DNA of 56,387 bases. It comes from PALSA-1004 sp046715035. GTDB taxonomy: Bacteria; Pseudomonadota; Gammaproteobacteria; Burkholderiales; SG8-41. The stretch is from assembly GCA_046715035.1 (NCBI GenBank), contig JBKJZR010000179.1, positions 1 through 56,387 on the forward strand, in the 5' to 3' direction. Every line of letters starts with the position of its first letter. Positions within the stretch are counted from its first letter, which is position 1. Positions 54,010-56,387 of this stretch are shown piece by piece. A model generated the notes under the pieces. That model worked only from the letters and a program-made list of their open reading frames with translations, made no database searches and had not been told where the DNA came from. The position numbers and the translations under genes were made by a program.

Positions 54010-55545
54010 ATGGCATTCGAGAAATTGCTCGAGGAGTACGAAGCGCGCCGCGCCAAGGCGCTCGGCATGGGCGGCACCGAGAAAGTCGCCAAGCGCAAGA
54101 AAGTGGGCCTGCTCAACGCCCGCGAGCGCATCGCCGCGCTCGTCGATAAGGACAGCTTCATCGAATCGGGCCTTTTTGGCGCTTCGGGGCTCTACCAGGA
54201 ACAAGCCGACGAAACGCCCACCGACGGCAAAATCGCCGGCTACGCGCGCATCGACCAGCGCGACGTCGCGATCGTGGTGAACGATTTCACCGTCAAAGGC
54301 GCATCGACCAGCGCGACCAACAGCAAGAAGGTCGGGCACATGAAACGCACTGCGGCCGAGCGCGGCATGCCGCTCGTCATCGTCGGCGAGTCGACCGGTG
54401 CGCGACTGCCCGACGCCATGGGCTCGCGCGGCATGGGCCTGCTGCTCGGCAACGACAACACCCAGTTCAGGCGCACACGCGAGACGCCGCTCGCCACGGC
54501 GGTCATCGGGCCGTCGTTCGGCTCGTCCGCGTGGCTCGCCTGCCTCGCGGACTTCGCGGTCATGCACAAGAAAGCGACGATGGCGGTTTCCAGTCCGCGC
54601 CTGATCGAAATGGCGCTCAACGAGAAAGTCGACCTCGACGAGCTCGGCGGCTGGCGCCTGCACGCCGAGACCACGGGACTCGTCGATCAAGTCGTCGACA
54701 CCGAAGAGGAAATGTTCGCGGCGCTCAAGAAGTTTCTGTCGTACCTGCCGAGCCACCACCGCGAGGCGCCGCCGGATGTGCCCGTGCCCGCGGGGTCGGG
54801 CGACAGCATGGGCGATGTCATGGCGCTGCTGCCGGAGAAGCGCACCCAGGTGTACGACATGAAGCGCGTGATCAAGAGCGTGGTCGACAAAGATACGACG
54901 TTCGAGCTCAAGCCGCGCTTCGGCAAGAGCGCGGTGACTGCGCTCGCGCGCCTCGGCGGCAAGAGCGTGGGCATCGTCGCCAATAACCCGCAGCACCGCG
55001 GCGGTGCTCTCGATGCCGACGCGTGCCGCAAGATCGTCGATTTTCTGGTGCTGTGCGATTCGTTCAACATTCCGATCGTGCTGCTCGTCGATACCCCCGG
55101 CTTTCAGATCGGCACCGAAGCGGAAAAAAGCGGCGCACCGGGCAAGATCATGAACTTCATGAATGCGATGACGCTGGTGACCGTGCCGAAGCTGACGGTC
55201 ATCCTGCGCAAGAGCTACGGCCGCGCTTACGTTTGCATGGGCGGCGGCCGGCACTCCGACGACATCGCAGCGTGGCCGAGCGCCGAGATCAGCTTTATGA
55301 GCCCCGAGTTTGCGACCACCATCGTGCACGGCGTGAAGCCCGGCGACGCCGAGTATCCGGCGCGGCTCGCAGAGATCGAACAAGGCTCGGACGTGTGGGG
55401 TCTGGCGGCGGTATTCGCAGCGCAGGCGGTGATCCGCCCCTCGGACACCCGCAATTATCTGATACGCATGCTCGATGTTTACAAGCTGCGCATGACCAAG
55501 GGCGTGGGCCAGCAACTGATGCGCACCTGGCCGACGAGCTACTAA
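54010..55545 (+). CDS. Biotin-dependent acyl-CoA carboxyltransferase subunit 2
   Basis: The product has 511 residues, the same length and architecture as the protein at 47188, starting MAFEKLLEEYEARRAKALGM and ending RTWPTSY. Signatures are VIVGESTGARLPDAMGSRG in the N-terminal half, VDTPGFQIGTEAEKSGAPGK and LRKSYGRAYVCMGGGRHSDD in the C-terminal half. A strong AGGAGG precedes the ATG. The nearby 73-residue biotin carrier is its likely partner. Acyl-CoA substrate unknown; carboxylase, decarboxylase or transcarboxylase roles are all possible. Confidence 0.9.
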   Translation: MAFEKLLEEYEARRAKALGMGGTEKVAKRKKVGLLNARERIAALVDKDSFIESGLFGASGLYQEQADETPTDGKIAGYARIDQRDVAIVVNDFTVKGASTSATNSKKVGHMKRTAAERGMPLVIVGESTGARLPDAMGSRGMGLLLGNDNTQFRRTRETPLATAVIGPSFGSSAWLACLADFAVMHKKATMAVSSPRLIEMALNEKVDLDELGGWRLHAETTGLVDQVVDTEEEMFAALKKFLSYLPSHHREAPPDVPVPAGSGDSMGDVMALLPEKRTQVYDMKRVIKSVVDKDTTFELKPRFGKSAVTALARLGGKSVGIVANNPQHRGGALDADACRKIVDFLVLCDSFNIPIVLLVDTPGFQIGTEAEKSGAPGKIMNFMNAMTLVTVPKLTVILRKSYGRAYVCMGGGRHSDDIAAWPSAEISFMSPEFATTIVHGVKPGDAEYPARLAEIEQGSDVWGLAAVFAAQAVIRPSDTRNYLIRMLDVYKLRMTKGVGQQLMRTWPTSY

Positions 55546-55583
55546 AACCGCGTCATCGGGACGCTTCTCCATCCCCATTCCAA

Positions 55584-55604
55584 CCTTCCCCTTGAAGGGG
55601 AAGG
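55584..55604. repeat. Perfect inverted repeat after the second carboxyltransferase
   Basis: CCTTCCCCTT, a single G, then AAGGGGAAGG form a 10 bp perfect inverted repeat. A related purine/pyrimidine-rich stretch (CCTCCC...GGGAGG) follows at about 55646-55664. Such elements are frequent intergenic repeats in GC-rich proteobacteria. No T run, so termination is uncertain. Confidence 0.5.
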
Positions 55605-55710
55605 AGAGGTCAGCCGCGCGCGGATGACAAGGTTCCCCCTCCCAAACTCCCCGTGAAGGGGGAGGCGTTGCGCCCGGTTGCGCCGCTTTTCAAGGAACAA
55701 CAGGCGCGGT

Positions 55711-56133
55711 TCATCGCAGGCTGGATGCGGCACGTTCCGGCAACTCTGGAAAGTCGTATAGCCGCTGCGCATTGAGCACGAGGATCTTTTCCCGCACTGC
55801 CGCATCCGGCGTCCACTCGGTGAACAGGTCGACGAGAGTGCCGTCGTCCGGCATGACCGCGGCGTCGATCAGCGGATGCGGCCAATCTGACGCGGTTGTC
55901 GTAGCCGTGCGCATTGCCCTGCACGACCACGCCGCGGGCGAAGCCGATCGCATCGAGCATCTGCAGATACAGCTCAAGCGGGGCATCGTGAGGTGTATAG
56001 CCGCGGCCTTCGGTATAAGGAAAACGGCTCGCGGGTCCGAAGAGATGCGCCGCGGCCGGCTCGTAGCGAGTACGGGGCCCGCGATCGGCTGGTCGAGCGT
56101 CCCGGCTCCGGTCAGGACGACGTCGCGGGTCAT
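55711..56133 (-). pseudogene. Decayed amidohydrolase (metal-dependent TIM-barrel) gene
   Basis: Pieces of one amidohydrolase-2 type protein, related to 2-pyrone-4,6-dicarboxylate lactonases, appear in different frames. HLFGPASRFPYTEGRGYTPH and LQMLDAIGFARGVVVQGNAH are N-terminal; SDWPHPLIDAAVMPDDGTLV and REKILVLNAQRLYDFPEL are the C-terminal end. The roughly 150 residues normally between GYDN and SDWPHP are gone, the join at about 55893 shifts frame, and the N-terminal metal-binding His motif is lost. It cannot encode a working enzyme. Confidence 0.75.
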
Positions 56134-56281
56134 GGGCTCATTCCTGTGGAAGGGGACGCATGCCGGTCAGCTCTCGCATCGCCCGCGACCGGCCGCCCGT
56201 GTGGCTGCTCCTATCGGAGCATTTCTTCCACCGCCCTGCCCCCGCGTTCGTCGCGCACCCCGTCCCCGTACGCACGCGGCG

Positions 56282-56387
56282 CTATTCCAGGATCGGAGTG
56301 CCCTTCTGCGAAGAAACAAAGATCGTCGCATCCGCAACCGCGACGACATCGTGTTCCTCACCGGGGCTCGTAAACAGGTAGTCGCCC
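56282..56387 (-). CDS. C-terminal end of a cupin-domain protein, 5' part outside window
   Basis: The minus strand reads GDYLFTSPGEEHDVVAVADA and then TIFVSSQKGTPILE before a stop at 56284-56282; 34 codons are visible and the frame is open at the window edge. The pattern is typical of the last strands of small cupins, with a metal-ligand His in PGEEHD. It points in the same direction as the amidohydrolase relic. Function cannot be told from this piece. Confidence 0.65.
   Translation of the reverse strand, partial: GDYLFTSPGEEHDVVAVADATIFVSSQKGTPILE

Overview
The window is a GC-rich chromosomal segment that reads as a betaproteobacterium, most likely Burkholderiales-like. The evidence is the gene order around the origin (rpmH-rnpA-yidC-mnmE-mnmG-rsmG-parA-parB-atpIBEFHAGD on one side, dnaA-dnaN-gyrB on the other), the dprA/LysM/def/fmt/rsmB/DUF4390/ntrYX neighbourhood, and the abundance of Bug (TctC-type) periplasmic receptors. 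I cannot name a genus. Genes left of dnaA run on the minus strand and the housekeeping genes right of it mostly on the plus strand, as expected for bidirectional replication from an origin at about 14.3-16.0 kb.

Region 1 (1-14328, minus strand): ATP synthase subunits with a good sigma-70 promoter in front of atpI, the ParAB segregation pair, the tRNA/rRNA modification genes mnmE, mnmG and rsmG, the membrane insertase yidC, RNase P protein and ribosomal protein L34. Two parS sites lie between mnmE and mnmG. Region 2 (14329-19587): DnaA boxes, dnaA, dnaN, gyrB. Region 3 (19655-32667): a Bug receptor, topoisomerase III and dprA on the minus strand, a LysM protein divergent from def-fmt, then rsmB, a DUF4390 protein and the NtrY/NtrX two-component pair. 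The AAA+ domain of NtrX is visibly degenerate. Region 4 (32774-39932): a central-carbon cluster tkt-gap-pgk-pyk-fba (class I aldolase) with a tandem repeat of about 100 bp between pyk and fba.

Region 5 (40109-49711): an accessory catabolic block holding the membrane proteins of a tripartite tricarboxylate transporter (tctB, tctA), a two-subunit aconitase X, two Bug receptors, an acyl-CoA dehydrogenase, a biotin-dependent carboxyltransferase and a further Bug receptor. It looks like an uptake-plus-degradation locus for an organic acid of unknown identity. Region 6 (49715-51760): a cluster of toxin-antitoxin genes and remnants: an Arc-type antitoxin fragment, a LuxR-type regulator fragment, an intact MazE-like antitoxin with a frameshifted MazF, a PIN-domain fragment and an intact FitAB-like pair with a palindromic operator. 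Region 7 (51846-56387): an exported protein of unknown function, a crotonase-family protein lacking the usual catalytic glutamates, a 73-residue biotin carrier, a second 511-residue carboxyltransferase, a decayed amidohydrolase and the end of a cupin gene running off the window.

No rRNA, tRNA, CRISPR array or intact insertion sequence was recognised. The strongest candidates for something undescribed are the AcnX/transporter/acyl-CoA block with two carboxyltransferases and a stand-alone biotin carrier, and the NtrX whose ATPase and sigma-54 contact motifs are gone.
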